This document shows, in pieces, positions 1-8,647 of a stretch of DNA of 64,000 nt (position 1 is the first letter of the stretch; each line of letters starts with the position of its first letter). The notes under the pieces were generated by a model, which was not told where the DNA came from, did not search any database, and was given only the letters and a program-made list of their open reading frames with translations. The translations under genes were made by a program, and so were the position numbers. The DNA is from Actinoplanes sp. TFC3 (GTDB lineage Bacteria > Actinomycetota > Actinomycetes > Mycobacteriales > Micromonosporaceae): contig NZ_LOJP01000001.1 of assembly GCF_001553785.1 (NCBI RefSeq), positions 1,119,407 to 1,183,406 of the forward strand, in the 5' to 3' direction.

Positions 1-2
1 CC

Positions 3-71
3 GCCGCAATCTGGCACAACCGGGCAACCGGCCAGCCCGTGACCAGGTCACTCATCGCCTACGACCACTAA
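3..71 (+). CDS. IS982-like transposase, C-terminal end only (partial at window edge)
   Basis: The first 22 codons of the window read AAIWHNRATGQPVTRSLI followed by AYDH and a TAA stop. This matches the extreme C-terminus I associate with IS982-family transposases of actinobacteria (AIWHN...G.PV.RSL.AYDH). The rest of the gene lies upstream of the window, so completeness and activity cannot be judged. A putative terminal repeat of the element follows six bases after the stop. The family assignment is from memory of the motif. Confidence 0.7.
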   Translation, partial: AAIWHNRATGQPVTRSLIAYDH

Positions 72-76
72 CCGCG

Positions 77-97
77 GTTAGGAATTACTCGTCTAGG
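77..97 (+). repeat. Putative terminal inverted repeat (outer end) of the IS982-like element
   Basis: This 21-nt sequence (begins GTTAGGAATTACTCGTC) recurs with one mismatch at 22143-22163. In both places, read outward from a transposase fragment, the sequence has the same polarity, as expected of the two inverted ends of one IS family. The exact outer boundary and target duplication cannot be fixed from this copy alone. Confidence 0.6.
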
Positions 98-228
98 ACG
101 GCGCCGGCGCTGATCAGACCGAGCCCGGCGAGGGAGACCTTGCGGCGTTCCGGTTCGTTCACGAGATCCAGGGTGCCCGCAATCCCTGTGCGTTCGCTGA
201 GACGGCGCGGATCGGCGAGACTGCGTAT

Positions 229-1650
229 ATGCAGACGGCTACGGAAACCGAACGTAAGTACGAGGTGCCGGCCGGCTTCACGTTGCCTGATTTATCCGGC
301 GTGGGTGGAGCGAGCGGGTGCGGCGAGGCGGAGACCCACGAGCTGGATGCTACGTACTTCGACACCGGAGATCTCCGACTTGCCCGTAACAAGCGGACGT
401 TGCGGCGACGTACCGGCGGGCACGATGCCGGGTGGCATCTCAAGACGCCGGGCGGTGGGTCCAGCCGCACCGAGCATCGGTTACCGCTGGGTGAGGATGC
501 CGGCACGGTGCCTGAGGAACTGGTCGCCGAGGTGCGCACCATTGTTCGTACCCGGGAATTGAAGGCTGTTGCCCGCCTCCGCACGCACCGGGTGGAAACA
601 CCGCTGCAGGATGCCGGCGGCCGCACGCTCGCTTTGATCGCGCAGGACGAGGTGATCGCGGATACCGATCGCGGAGAGCAGCGCTGGCAGGAACTCGAGG
701 TGGAGCTCGTGGACGGCGACGCCGAGGTGCTCGATGCGGTCGAGGGCATGCTGCAGGCCGCGGGTGCCACTCCGGCTGCTGGCCCTTCGAAGCTGGCGCG
801 GGCCCTGGGCGACCGACTGACGGCAAAGACCCCCAGAAGGGTCAAACCCGTTCTCCGGTACGCCCGTGAGCAGCGCGATGCAATCGAGGGCTACGACGCC
901 GGCGTCCGCGCGGGTGACCCGGAAGCAGTGCACAAGATGCGCGTGGCCACGCGGCGGCTGCGCAGCACTCTGAAGACGTTCAAGGAGTCCTTCGACGCCG
1001 AGCGTGCGGTGTTCCTGCGCGATGAACTCAGGTGGCTGGCGGGCAGCCTCGGTGCGGTCCGCGATGCTCAGGTGCTCTCGCACAAGCTGGTGGCCGCGGC
1101 GGAACCCTTCCCGGAGGTTGCCACCCACATTCGGGAGAAGCTCACTTCCGACGTCAAGAACGGGCGCGAGGCGCTCACCGCGGATCTGAACTCCGATCGC
1201 TATCTGGCGCTGCTCGACGCGCTGGACGACGTGATCGACAGCGCGGCAACAGACACCGCCGGGGCTCAGCGGCGTGCCCGTAACGTGCTGCGCAAGGCCG
1301 ACCGGCTGCTGGACGAGGCGGTGGCCGATGGCGTGGACGCCGAGCTGCACGATGCCCGTAAGCGGTACAAGCAGGCGCGGTATGCGGTGGAAGTGTTCGC
1401 CGAAGACGCCGGCAAATCGGGCAGGGAGCTGGTCAAGGCGCTGACCGAGCTCCAGGACGTGCTCGGCGCGCACCAGGACTCGGTCGTTGCTCGCGAGGTT
1501 CTGCGGGAGGTGTCGCGCACGGCGACGGACGCTTTCCCGTACGGAATTCTCTACGCCCGTCAGGAAGGTGTTGGGGCGGAGACCTTGACCGAACTTCCGG
1601 CGGTGACCAAGGCGTCGCGCACGCGCAAGCTCCGCAGCTGGCTGAAGTAG
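229..1650 (+). CDS. CYTH and CHAD domain-containing protein
   Basis: This 473-aa cytoplasmic protein has an N-terminal CYTH triphosphate-tunnel domain (about residues 1-200) and a C-terminal helical CHAD domain (about 205-473). The CYTH signature ExExK is ETERK at residues 6-10, and the CHAD start shows the conserved histidine/arginine stretch VHKMRVATRRLRS. Such fusions bind or hydrolyse inorganic polyphosphate or triphosphate, with CHAD acting as a polyphosphate-binding module. The next gene is a PPK2 kinase, which supports a polyphosphate-related role by context. The ATG is placed directly before the CYTH motif, and no start further upstream is convincing. The precise substrate is not deducible. 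Confidence 0.9.
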   Translation: MQTATETERKYEVPAGFTLPDLSGVGGASGCGEAETHELDATYFDTGDLRLARNKRTLRRRTGGHDAGWHLKTPGGGSSRTEHRLPLGEDAGTVPEELVAEVRTIVRTRELKAVARLRTHRVETPLQDAGGRTLALIAQDEVIADTDRGEQRWQELEVELVDGDAEVLDAVEGMLQAAGATPAAGPSKLARALGDRLTAKTPRRVKPVLRYAREQRDAIEGYDAGVRAGDPEAVHKMRVATRRLRSTLKTFKESFDAERAVFLRDELRWLAGSLGAVRDAQVLSHKLVAAAEPFPEVATHIREKLTSDVKNGREALTADLNSDRYLALLDALDDVIDSAATDTAGAQRRARNVLRKADRLLDEAVADGVDAELHDARKRYKQARYAVEVFAEDAGKSGRELVKALTELQDVLGAHQDSVVAREVLREVSRTATDAFPYGILYARQEGVGAETLTELPAVTKASRTRKLRSWLK

Positions 1651-1695
1651 GCGTTAACCTTCCGTCCATTTTTCGGACACCCTGAGCGAGGTGGG

Positions 1696-2841
1696 ATGTC
1701 GGGCCCGGTGGGTAAGAAACGATTCATGCAGGCCCAGCAGGAGCAGAATCACAGCCAGGAGCAAGACGACCGGCACGAGCAGGGCGACCAGCAACAGCAG
1801 GGCGACCAGCTACAGCAGGGCGACCAGCTACAGCAGGGCGATCAGCCCGAGCAGGGCGACCGGCACAAGAGCCACGATCACAGCGGTCCGGGCGAGTCGG
1901 ATAATTCCGATGCTGAAAGCCTGACCACCGAGCCGTACTCCGGCCCCATCAACGAATTGACCGGCTACCGGGTCGCCGACAACGATGACGATGACCCGGT
2001 GCTGCTCAACCAGGACGGCACTCCGGTCGACACGTGGCGCGAGGATTACCCGTACGAGGACCGCATGCCGCGCTTCGAGTACGACCACCACAAGCGGCTC
2101 CTGCAGATCGAACTGCTCAAGCTGCAGAACTGGTGCAAGAGCACCGGCGAACGCCTGGTAATCCTGTTCGAAGGTCGTGACGCGGCCGGCAAGGGCGGCA
2201 CGATCAAGCGCTTCATGGAGCACCTCAACCCGCGCGGAGCCAGTGTGGTCGCGCTGGAGAAGCCGAACGAGCGCGAGAGCACCCAGTGGTATTTCCAGCG
2301 CTACATCAAGCACCTGCCGGCGGCCGGGGAGATCGTGCTGTTCGATCGCTCCTGGTACAACCGCGCCGGCGTTGAACGGGTGATGGGTTTCTGCACCCGC
2401 GCCGAGTACCTCGAATTCATGCGCCAAGCCCCTGACCTGGAGCGCATGCTGGTCCGCTCGGACATCAACCTGATCAAGTTCTGGTTCTCGGTTTCCCAGG
2501 GCGAGCAGCGCACCCGGTTTGCCATCCGTCAAGTCGACCCGGTGCGGCAGTGGAAGCTCTCGAAGATGGACCTGGAATCCCTCGACAAATGGGGCGATTA
2601 CACCGAGGCCAAGGAGGCGATGTTCTTCTACACCGACACCGCCGACGCGCCCTGGACCGTCGTCAAGAGCAATGACAAGAAAAGAGCCAGGATCGAGGCG
2701 ATGCGGTACGTCCTCAGCCGCTTCAACTACGACGGCAAGGACGATGAGGTCGTCGGCACCGCGGATCCCCAGATCATCGGGCACGCCTCGCTGGCGGTAG
2801 AAGGTACCGAAATGTCCCCCCGCGTATTCCCGCGCCTCTAG
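1696..2841 (+). CDS. ppk2: Polyphosphate kinase 2 family protein (PPK2)
   Basis: This 381-aa enzyme transfers phosphate between polyphosphate and nucleotides in the cytoplasm. The P-loop GRDAAGKGGT lies at about 160-169 and the Walker-B/lid segment FDRSWYNRAG at about 216-225, both diagnostic of PPK2. A GAGCGAGGTGGG ribosome site sits just before the ATG. The first ~75 residues are an acidic, Gln/His-rich low-complexity tail built from an 18-nt repeat (unit encodes about QQGDQL, near 1776-1863), which is not part of the catalytic fold. The kinase domain itself has normal length. Direction (NDP or NMP phosphorylation) cannot be read from the sequence. It lies 45 nt after the CYTH/CHAD gene and may be co-transcribed with it. 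Confidence 0.92.
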   Translation: MSGPVGKKRFMQAQQEQNHSQEQDDRHEQGDQQQQGDQLQQGDQLQQGDQPEQGDRHKSHDHSGPGESDNSDAESLTTEPYSGPINELTGYRVADNDDDDPVLLNQDGTPVDTWREDYPYEDRMPRFEYDHHKRLLQIELLKLQNWCKSTGERLVILFEGRDAAGKGGTIKRFMEHLNPRGASVVALEKPNERESTQWYFQRYIKHLPAAGEIVLFDRSWYNRAGVERVMGFCTRAEYLEFMRQAPDLERMLVRSDINLIKFWFSVSQGEQRTRFAIRQVDPVRQWKLSKMDLESLDKWGDYTEAKEAMFFYTDTADAPWTVVKSNDKKRARIEAMRYVLSRFNYDGKDDEVVGTADPQIIGHASLAVEGTEMSPRVFPRL

Positions 2842-2900
2842 TGACCTTAAAGGCGTTGTCGGAAAGCCTCCCGGGTGGTTAACGTAGCTGTACACGTGAA

Positions 2901-2955
2901 GGGAGGTGGTCCGAAGTTGTATAGCAACGGGACTCGTGAGGTGGCTGTCCGCTAG
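2901..2955 (+). CDS. Short leader ORF (12 codons, MYSNGTREVAVR) with extended Shine-Dalgarno
   Basis: GGGAGGTGGTCC at 2901-2912 is almost perfectly complementary to the 16S rRNA 3' tail and sits 4 nt before a TTG at 2917. From that TTG the frame reads MYSNGTREVAVR and stops at 2953-2955. An in-frame GTG at 2896 would give 19 residues but would include the SD. So strong a ribosome site on so short an ORF, followed at once by a hairpin (2958-2972), looks like a regulatory uORF. I have an unverified impression of similar peptides in other actinomycetes. Function unknown. Confidence 0.5.
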
Positions 2956-2957
2956 CC

Positions 2958-3107
2958 GCTGTCCTCGACAGCTTCGAATTTTGTTGTAGTACGTCGAGAC
3001 CGTGTGGCAGCGGTCAGGCGAGTACCAGGCAGCCACCCGACCCCCGGGGATCCGGCCTTGTCCGACCGGACCACGCGCTCTGTGCACGTGGAAGTCCCCG
3101 GGGGTCG
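2958..3107 (+). ncRNA. Structured RNA element upstream of ribonuclease Z (leader or independent ncRNA)
   Basis: Several helices fall in line here. A 6-bp hairpin GCTGTC/GACAGC lies at 2958-2972. A stem GTGGC (3004-3008) pairs with GCCAC (3032-3036), with an inner GGT/ACC. A perfect 13-bp helix CGACCCCCGGGGA (3038-3050) pairs with TCCCCGGGGGTCG (3095-3107) and encloses two smaller hairpins, TCCGG/CCGGA and CCACG/CGTGG. This forms a plausible three-way junction 38 nt before the RNase Z start. The element could be a cis-regulatory leader or a separate small RNA ending near 3110. I cannot name an Rfam family for it. Confidence 0.55.
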
Positions 3108-3145
3108 CTTTATGTCCGCCTTCCTGCTTTTGACAAGAGGGGCAG

Positions 3146-4075
3146 ATGCGCGAGCTGACCATCCTGGGCACGGCCAGCCAGGTGCCCACCCGGCACCGCA
3201 ACCACAACGGTTACCAGCTGCGCTGGGACGACGAGGTGATCCTCTTCGACCCGGGCGAGGGCACTCAGCGCCAGATGTTGCTGGCCGGGCTCGCCGTCTC
3301 CCCGCTCACCCGGATCTGCATCACGCACTTCCACGGCGACCATTCGCTCGGTTTGCCCGGCATCATCCAGCGCATCTCGCTCGACAAGGTCCCGCATCCG
3401 GTGCGCGTGCACTTTCCAGCCGGTGGCCACGAATACTTCGGCCGGCTGCGGCACGCCACCAGCTTCTACGATGTCGCTGACCTGGCTCCCGAGCCTGTCG
3501 GGCCGGACTTCTGCGTGCAAACCCCCGCGGGCCTGCTCACCGCCCTGCCTTTGCACCATTCGATCGAGACGTACGGGTACCGCCTCGTCGAGCCGGACGG
3601 CCGCCGGATGGTGCCCGCGCTGCTCGCCGCGTACGGCATCAGCGGCCCGGTCGTGGGCAGGCTGCAGCGCACCGGGAAAGCCGGCAGGGTCACCCTCGAC
3701 GATGTCAGCGTGGTGCGGCCCGGCCAAAGGTTCGCCTTCATCATGGACACCGGCCTGTGCGACAACGTCTTCGCGCTCGCCGAGGGCGCCGACCTGCTGG
3801 TTATCGAGTCGACATTTCTGGCCGAGGACGCCGAAATGGCCGCCCAAGTCGGACATCTGACAGCCGGGCAAGCTGCCTCGGTGGCCCGGCAAGCTGGAGT
3901 GCGCACCCTGGTGCTGACCCACTTCTCCCAGCGGTACGCCGACAGCGAGCGCTTCCTCGACGAGGCCCGCACCGAGTTCGACGGCGACATCGTGCTCGCC
4001 GAAGACCTCATGCGGGTGCCCGTGCCACCGCGGCTAGTTTCGACGCATGAGCGTGCATCTGCGACCGGCAATTGA
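3146..4075 (+). CDS. rnz: Ribonuclease Z (tRNA 3'-endonuclease)
   Basis: This 309-aa metallo-beta-lactamase-fold nuclease cleaves the 3' trailer of tRNA precursors, especially those without an encoded CCA. The zinc motif HFHGDH is at about residues 61-66, the N-terminal LGTASQVPT segment is typical of the family, and the late LTHFSQRY histidine motif is present. Length is normal for the short bacterial form. The ATG follows an AGAGGGGCAG ribosome site. The gene overlaps the downstream GNAT gene by 29 nt. Most tRNA genes in this window lack encoded CCA and would need this enzyme. A structured leader precedes it. Confidence 0.93.
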   Translation: MRELTILGTASQVPTRHRNHNGYQLRWDDEVILFDPGEGTQRQMLLAGLAVSPLTRICITHFHGDHSLGLPGIIQRISLDKVPHPVRVHFPAGGHEYFGRLRHATSFYDVADLAPEPVGPDFCVQTPAGLLTALPLHHSIETYGYRLVEPDGRRMVPALLAAYGISGPVVGRLQRTGKAGRVTLDDVSVVRPGQRFAFIMDTGLCDNVFALAEGADLLVIESTFLAEDAEMAAQVGHLTAGQAASVARQAGVRTLVLTHFSQRYADSERFLDEARTEFDGDIVLAEDLMRVPVPPRLVSTHERASATGN

Positions 4076-4556
4076 CGATGACATGTCCGGCATAGGCGAC
4101 TTGCACTACCGGTCGCGAGCTGCGGCATACGCGCACATCCTCACCCCCGAGGCGCTCACTTTCGGCTCCCCCGAAACCCTGGGTGAATGGTGGGCCGAAC
4201 GGTACAGGTGGGAACGCGAAGCGCACCGGCTGACGGTGGCCGTGGTCGGTGACGAACTGGCTGGCTTCACCTACCTGGGCGCCAGCGAGAACCCCGGCGT
4301 AGCCGAACTCAGCGCCATCCATGCGGACCCGGCCTACGTAGGCAAGGGGGTGGGACGCCTGATGATGGCGCATGCGATGACGGCGCTTCGGTCGTACGGG
4401 GAGCGCGGGGTCCTGTGGGTCTTGGAGGGAAACGCACGCGCCCGGCGGTTTTATGAGAAAGGCGGCTGGGCGGCGGATGGGGAGACGCGCGTTGAGCCTA
4501 TTGGAGACGAGCCGGTGATGCAGCTTCGGTATTCGGTGGATTTGTCGATTATTTGA
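4047..4556 (+). CDS. GNAT family N-acetyltransferase
   Basis: This 169-aa GNAT-fold enzyme would acylate an unknown amine with acetyl-CoA. The acetyl-CoA-binding motif A is visible as [14 protein letters not shown], followed by the typical [10 protein letters not shown] motif B. The ATG lies within the 3' end of rnz in another frame. A TANNNT element (TAGTTT, 4035-4040) ends 6 nt before the ATG, so a leaderless transcript is possible besides read-through from rnz. The substrate cannot be predicted. Confidence 0.85.
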   Translation: MSVHLRPAIDDDMSGIGDLHYRSRAAAYAHILTPEALTFGSPETLGEWWAERYRWEREAHRLTVAVVGDELAGFTYLGASENPGVAELSAIHADPAYVGKGVGRLMMAHAMTALRSYGERGVLWVLEGNARARRFYEKGGWAADGETRVEPIGDEPVMQLRYSVDLSII

Positions 4557-4910
4557 GAGGGGTTGGTCCAGGCGGGGTGGGCCTGGGGTCGCTTGGCAGG
4601 CGGGGATGGCTTCGCTCTGAACGGACCGCTCTGGAGGGAGGGCGGGAGCGCGTGACCGAATAAATGCGGGGGAACCTGTGGTCACGCACTCCCGCCTACC
4701 GCGCCCGCCCGAACCGTTGTGCGCCTGGCCGGAGGCGCCGACCGGCGGAGGCGTGCCGGTCGGTTTGGTTCTGGGCGGGTCCATGGTGCGGGACACCGGC
4801 ATGCTGGCGGGGCTACGCGCGATGTCACCGCGGAGGGCGGCTGCGCCGGGTGCTCGTGCCGGGGGACGGAAGAGCTCGGCTGCGCCCTGCAAGGGGAACC
4901 CTTGGGGTTT
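4557..4910. other. Stretch without an assignable gene
   Basis: Open frames exist on both strands, including one on the plus strand from a GTG at 4678, but none has a recognisable domain. The codon usage looks unconvincing and the part beyond 4911 is antisense to the small gene at 4911-5225. No terminator, tRNA or clear repeat is seen. Confidence 0.4.
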
Positions 4911-5225
4911 TCAGTCGAAATGCCCTCGGTTCAGTTCGTCGATCTGGCGCATGTCCCGGCGCGGGCGGTTATCGTCCTGCATGCCGGGCAAATCGCGCAT
5001 ACTGTTCAGGTCGTGCCGAATGGTCCAGGCCTCGCGCCAGGGGCGGCGGGAAGCAACGTCGGCGCGTTCGGCTATGCGCCGGGGAGCACACGGCCAGCGC
5101 CATCCGCACCAGACACAATTGCCGTCATGGCCGGCGCTCGCGTGGCGGCCCAGCATGCGCTGGGCGTCCTGCCACAGCAGGCGGTCCACGATGCCAGCCG
5201 GTGCGGACTGGTCGGCGGTGACCAT
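4911..5225 (-). CDS. Small CxxC-containing hypothetical protein
   Basis: This is a 104-aa protein starting MVTADQSAPAG, with a GGAGG ribosome site 11 nt before the ATG. A central motif GNCVWCGWRWPCAPRR supplies a CxxC pair and a third cysteine that could bind a metal. The rest is polar and Arg/Asp-rich with no signal peptide or membrane segment. I recall similar short proteins (...C..CG..WPC..RR.AERA...) from Micromonosporaceae-type genomes, where their function is unknown. The reading frame extends further upstream, but the RBS supports this start. Confidence 0.6.
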   Translation of the reverse strand: MVTADQSAPAGIVDRLLWQDAQRMLGRHASAGHDGNCVWCGWRWPCAPRRIAERADVASRRPWREAWTIRHDLNSMRDLPGMQDDNRPRRDMRQIDELNRGHFD

Positions 5226-5548
5226 TGTTTCTCGAACCTCCGTCCGACGGGTCGGTTTGTCTGACTCATACAACGCCCGAAACGGACGGACCGGTCGGAC
5301 TGAGTGTGCGACCCTCGCAACTATCAGTGACGGCCGATATTCGCAGGCTTGGGCGATGTCTCCATCCAGCGCGGACAGCGCAAGCGCGCACGGCAAGGGT
5401 TGCGGCAGCAGGGATAGCGCGACCCAGCCAGTACAGGCCCAGCATCAGGCGCCCCGCACGCCATAGGTCAGAACGCCGCTTGGGGCTGTTCGCCGTCAGC
5501 GGACGGGAACCGGATATAGGCGGTGCTGACGGTGGCGTTGGCGCTGCC
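5226..5548. other. Intergenic stretch before the S1C protease
   Basis: About 320 nt divide the divergent small gene and the protease. The long plus-strand frame running through here joins the protease frame but has no domain similarity, so I treat it as non-coding. Promoters for both neighbours must lie here. I see no strong consensus element or terminator. Confidence 0.35.
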
Positions 5549-6491
5549 ATGGACACAGAACACACGGGTGTCGAAACTGAGGCACTTGATGCCTACAGCC
5601 GTGTGGTGACCGGTGTTGCCACCAGCCTCCTGCCCTCCGTTGCCGCGCTCAGTGTGCGTACCCCTCGGGGTGCGGGCGCCGGGTCTGCGGTGACCTTCAC
5701 CAACGACGGATTTTTGCTTACCAACGCTCATGTGGTTGCCGGGGCTACCGGCGGGGTCGCCGAGTTCGCCGACGGCACTGAGACCCGCTTCGACGTTGTT
5801 GGGGCGGATGCTCTGTCCGATTTGGCCGTGGTTCGCGTGCACCAATCGGGCGCGCCTTCTGCTCCGCTCGGCAATGCTGACACGCTGCACATCGGCCAGT
5901 TGGTCGTTGCGGTGGGTAATCCGATGGGGCTGGCCGGTTCGGTAACCGCAGGAGTGGTTTCCGGCCTTGGCCGCTCGCTGCCGGCCCGTGATGGGCGGCG
6001 GGTTCGCATCATCGACAACGTTATTCAGATCGACGCTGCGCTGAACCCTGGCAATTCGGGGGGGCGTTAGCCAACTCCACCGGCACGGTTGTGGGGATCA
6101 ACACCGCGGTCGCCGGGTACGGGCTGGGGCTGGCAGTGCCGATCAACGCGACCACGCGGCAGATCATCGGGACCTGGTGACTACCGGGCGGGTCCGGCGG
6201 GCCTGGCTTGGGGTAGCGGGGGTTCCGGTTCCGCTGCCACCACCACTGGCCGAGCGGCTCGGGCAGAAGCTCGGGCTACGGGTGGTCGAGGTCGTGCCGG
6301 GTAGCCCGGCGGGCACGGCTGGCATCTACCTGGGTGATGTGTTGCTCAGCGCGGGCGGGCAACCGGTGCAGAGCGTGCAGGCCCTGCAACGGCTGATGCT
6401 TGGCCCGGCAATTGGGAAGAACCTTCCCATAACAGTGCTACGCAAGAACGCACTGGTCGATGTTGTCAGCGTTCCCACTGAACTGGGCTGA
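5549..6491 (+). pseudogene. S1C (HtrA-like) serine protease with PDZ domain, two frameshifts
   Basis: All parts of an HtrA/DegP-type protease are present. They are the histidine in LTNAHVV, the aspartate in DLAVVRV, the serine in NPGNSGG, and a C-terminal PDZ domain (about 6180-6491). The frame breaks twice. At the G7 run near 6058-6066 one G appears missing, so GNSGG runs into TAG. Near 6173-6177 a second one-base loss gives a stop before the PDZ part. Adding one base at each place restores a continuous product of about 314 codons from ATG 5549. No signal peptide is seen. Either the gene is decayed or the assembly has errors at these points. Confidence 0.7.
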
Positions 6492-6593
6492 GCGGAACGC
6501 CTTGGTGATGTGCTCAGCGCTTCCCCGGAACCAACTTAACCGGATGTCCCTCATCACCGAGCGATTGTCCGGGTCACTCGCAGGAGGTTGCGA

Positions 6594-6623
6594 AGCCGCG
6601 GTTCCGGCTGTGGGACCGCGGCT
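6594..6623. terminator. Hairpin between convergent protease and cystathionine beta-synthase genes
   Basis: AGCCGCGGT at 6594-6602 pairs perfectly with ACCGCGGCT at 6615-6623, with extra GG/CC pairing inside. It lies between two genes whose 3' ends face each other, so it may stop transcription from both sides. The T-rich tail is weak (CGTTTCG). Confidence 0.5.
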
Positions 6624-6661
6624 CGTTTCGCTGGTGGCGCGCTGGGGGCGTACCGGGAAAA

Positions 6662-8020
6662 CTAGCTCAAATGGGCGAGGAGGTCCTGGCGGGTGAGGAC
6701 GCCTGCGGGTTTGCCGTCGATCAGGACCATGGCCGCGTCCGCGTTTTCCAGCAGGGCCACCACCTCGCTCACCGGCTGGCCGCCGCCGATCATCTGCAAG
6801 GGCTCGCCCATGTGGCGCTCGATGGTGTCGTGCAGGTGCGCCTGGCCGGTGAACAAGGCGTCGAGCAGGGACTTCTCGGCGATCGAGCCGGCTACCTCGC
6901 CGGTGACGACCGGCGGCTCCGCCTTGAGAACCGGGAGCTGGCTGATGCCGTACTCGCGCATGTAGTCGATGGCGTCGCGGACCGTTTCGGTCGGGTGCAC
7001 ATGGACCAGGGGCGGAATGGAGCCGCCCTTGGACTCCAACGCCGTGGCGACCGTGGGGCTGCCGTCGGCCGAGGACAGAAAGCCGTACCGGGCCATCCAG
7101 CGATCGTTGAAGATCTTGGACAGGTAACCGCGGCCGCCGTCGGGGAGCAGGACCACCACCACGTCGTCCGGGCCGGCCTTGCGGGCTGCTTCGAGGGCTG
7201 CCACCACTGCCATGCCGCAACTGCCGCCGACCAGAAGGCCTTCTTCGCGAGCCAGGCGGCGAGTCATTTCAAATGAGTCGGAATCCGACACCTCGATGAC
7301 CTCGTCGCAGACACTCTGGTCGTAGGTGGTTGGCCAGAAGTCCTCGCCTACACCCTCCACCAGGTAGGGCCGCCCGGTGCCGCCGGAGTAGACCGACCCT
7401 TCGGGGTCTGCCCCGATAATTCGGACTTGTCCCTGCTCTTTCAGGTACTTCCCGACGCCGCTGATGGTGCCACCGGTGCCGACACCTGCGACAAAATGGG
7501 TGATCCGGCCCTCGGTCTGCTTCCAGAGCTCCGGACCGGTCTCCTCGTAGTGCGAACGCGGGTTGGCCGGGTTGCTGTACTGATCCGGCTTCCACGCGCC
7601 CGGGATCTCACGGGCCAGGCGGTCCGAGACGTTGTAATACGAGCGCGGATCTTCCGGGGCCACTGCGGTGGGACAAACCACTACCTCGGCACCGTACGCC
7701 CGCAGCACGTTCTGCTTGTCTTCGCTCACCTTGTCCGGGCAGACGAAGACGCAGCGATAACCGCGCAGCTGAGCCACCAGCGCCAGCCCGACGCCGGTAT
7801 TTCCGCTGGTGGGCTCGACGATTGTGCCGCCTTCTTTGAGCAGCCCGGCCTTCTCCGCGTCCTCCACCATCCGTAGCGCGATCCGGTCCTTCACCGATCC
7901 GCCGGGGTTGAAGTACTCCACCTTGGCGAGCACCGTCGCCGCGATGCCCTCGGTGACGTTGCGTAGCCGGACGAGGGGGGTGTCCCCAATGATCTCGACG
8001 ACGTTGTCGTAGTACCGCAC
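6662..8020 (-). CDS. cbs: Cystathionine beta-synthase
   Basis: This 452-aa PLP enzyme condenses serine with homocysteine to cystathionine, the first step of reverse transsulfuration. The PLP lysine is in NPGGSVKDR (about K44), and the phosphate-binding TSGNTG loop lies at 71-76. Two C-terminal CBS repeats (about 330-452) would form a regulatory Bateman module. Length matches the mycobacterial enzyme. With the PLP gene at 24345-25496 it makes a cystathionine/cysteine route. The neighbourhood of SGNH hydrolases and thiolase resembles Rv1074c-Rv1077 of M. tuberculosis as I recall it. Confidence 0.93.
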   Translation of the reverse strand: MRYYDNVVEIIGDTPLVRLRNVTEGIAATVLAKVEYFNPGGSVKDRIALRMVEDAEKAGLLKEGGTIVEPTSGNTGVGLALVAQLRGYRCVFVCPDKVSEDKQNVLRAYGAEVVVCPTAVAPEDPRSYYNVSDRLAREIPGAWKPDQYSNPANPRSHYEETGPELWKQTEGRITHFVAGVGTGGTISGVGKYLKEQGQVRIIGADPEGSVYSGGTGRPYLVEGVGEDFWPTTYDQSVCDEVIEVSDSDSFEMTRRLAREEGLLVGGSCGMAVVAALEAARKAGPDDVVVVLLPDGGRGYLSKIFNDRWMARYGFLSSADGSPTVATALESKGGSIPPLVHVHPTETVRDAIDYMREYGISQLPVLKAEPPVVTGEVAGSIAEKSLLDALFTGQAHLHDTIERHMGEPLQMIGGGQPVSEVVALLENADAAMVLIDGKPAGVLTRQDLLAHLS

Positions 8021-8069
8021 GTCTCTGCGCCCTTCCGTGCCGACCCGTTGATTGAGGTCAGCCTACGGC

Positions 8070-8426
8070 TCAGGGCACGACACTCCCGTTCAGGACCGCA
8101 TCTCGTTGCCGTTCCCATTCCAGGAAACGTTCGGTTTCGGCGAGCACGGTGCCCGCCAGCCAGGTGATCATGACGGCATCGTCGGCGAGACCGAAGACGA
8201 GCAGCGCGGCCTCCGGGATCACATCGATGGGCGAAATGACGTACGCCGTAGCCGCCGCCATCATCGCTACTCGTAAGCCGCCGTCGTACTCCCGGCGGGC
8301 AGTTGCTTTGAGCATTCTGGGCAAGGCCGCGAGTCGCTTGCCAATAGAGGGACCACCACGCGCGCCGGACATGAGTGCCTTGGCGAGCGCGGTAAACGCG
8401 GCGGTTCGTCGCAACGTTCTAGCCAT
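8070..8426 (-). CDS. YkvA family (DUF1232) small membrane protein
   Basis: This 118-aa protein starts MARTLRRTAAFTALAKAL. A GGGAAAGGGGACAAC ribosome region precedes that ATG, which is why the longer upstream frame is not used. The DUF1232 core AYVISPIDVIPE is visible, followed by a hydrophobic segment and an acidic helix. Function of the family is unknown. It sits 49 nt upstream of cbs in the same direction and may share its transcript. Confidence 0.82.
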   Translation of the reverse strand: MARTLRRTAAFTALAKALMSGARGGPSIGKRLAALPRMLKATARREYDGGLRVAMMAAATAYVISPIDVIPEAALLVFGLADDAVMITWLAGTVLAETERFLEWERQRDAVLNGSVVP

Positions 8427-8647
8427 GTTGTCCCCTTTCCCTGAAACAAGCATGACTGCACCTCGCCACATCCGCCCGTTCCGCGGCGGTTCAGATTTTC
8501 GTCGCACAGCCGCGTTAGCCTCGAAAGCCCCACCACGAAAGGTTTCGCCCGGCCCGCGACCGCAACCAGCGGCTTGGACCGGGCGTTACCGGCCAGGGCC
8601 GGTCACCACCGGCCACGGCGCTTCATCGGCTGAGAGCGAGGGAGATC

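Noticed and set aside
3110..3922. 270-codon minus-strand frame opposite ribonuclease Z
   Set aside because: It is exactly antisense to the conserved RNase Z frame, has no domain and no ribosome site. High GC generates such shadows throughout the window.
4678..5466. Plus-strand frame before the S1C protease
   Set aside because: Its 3' two thirds are antisense to the small CxxC gene and no segment resembles a known family.
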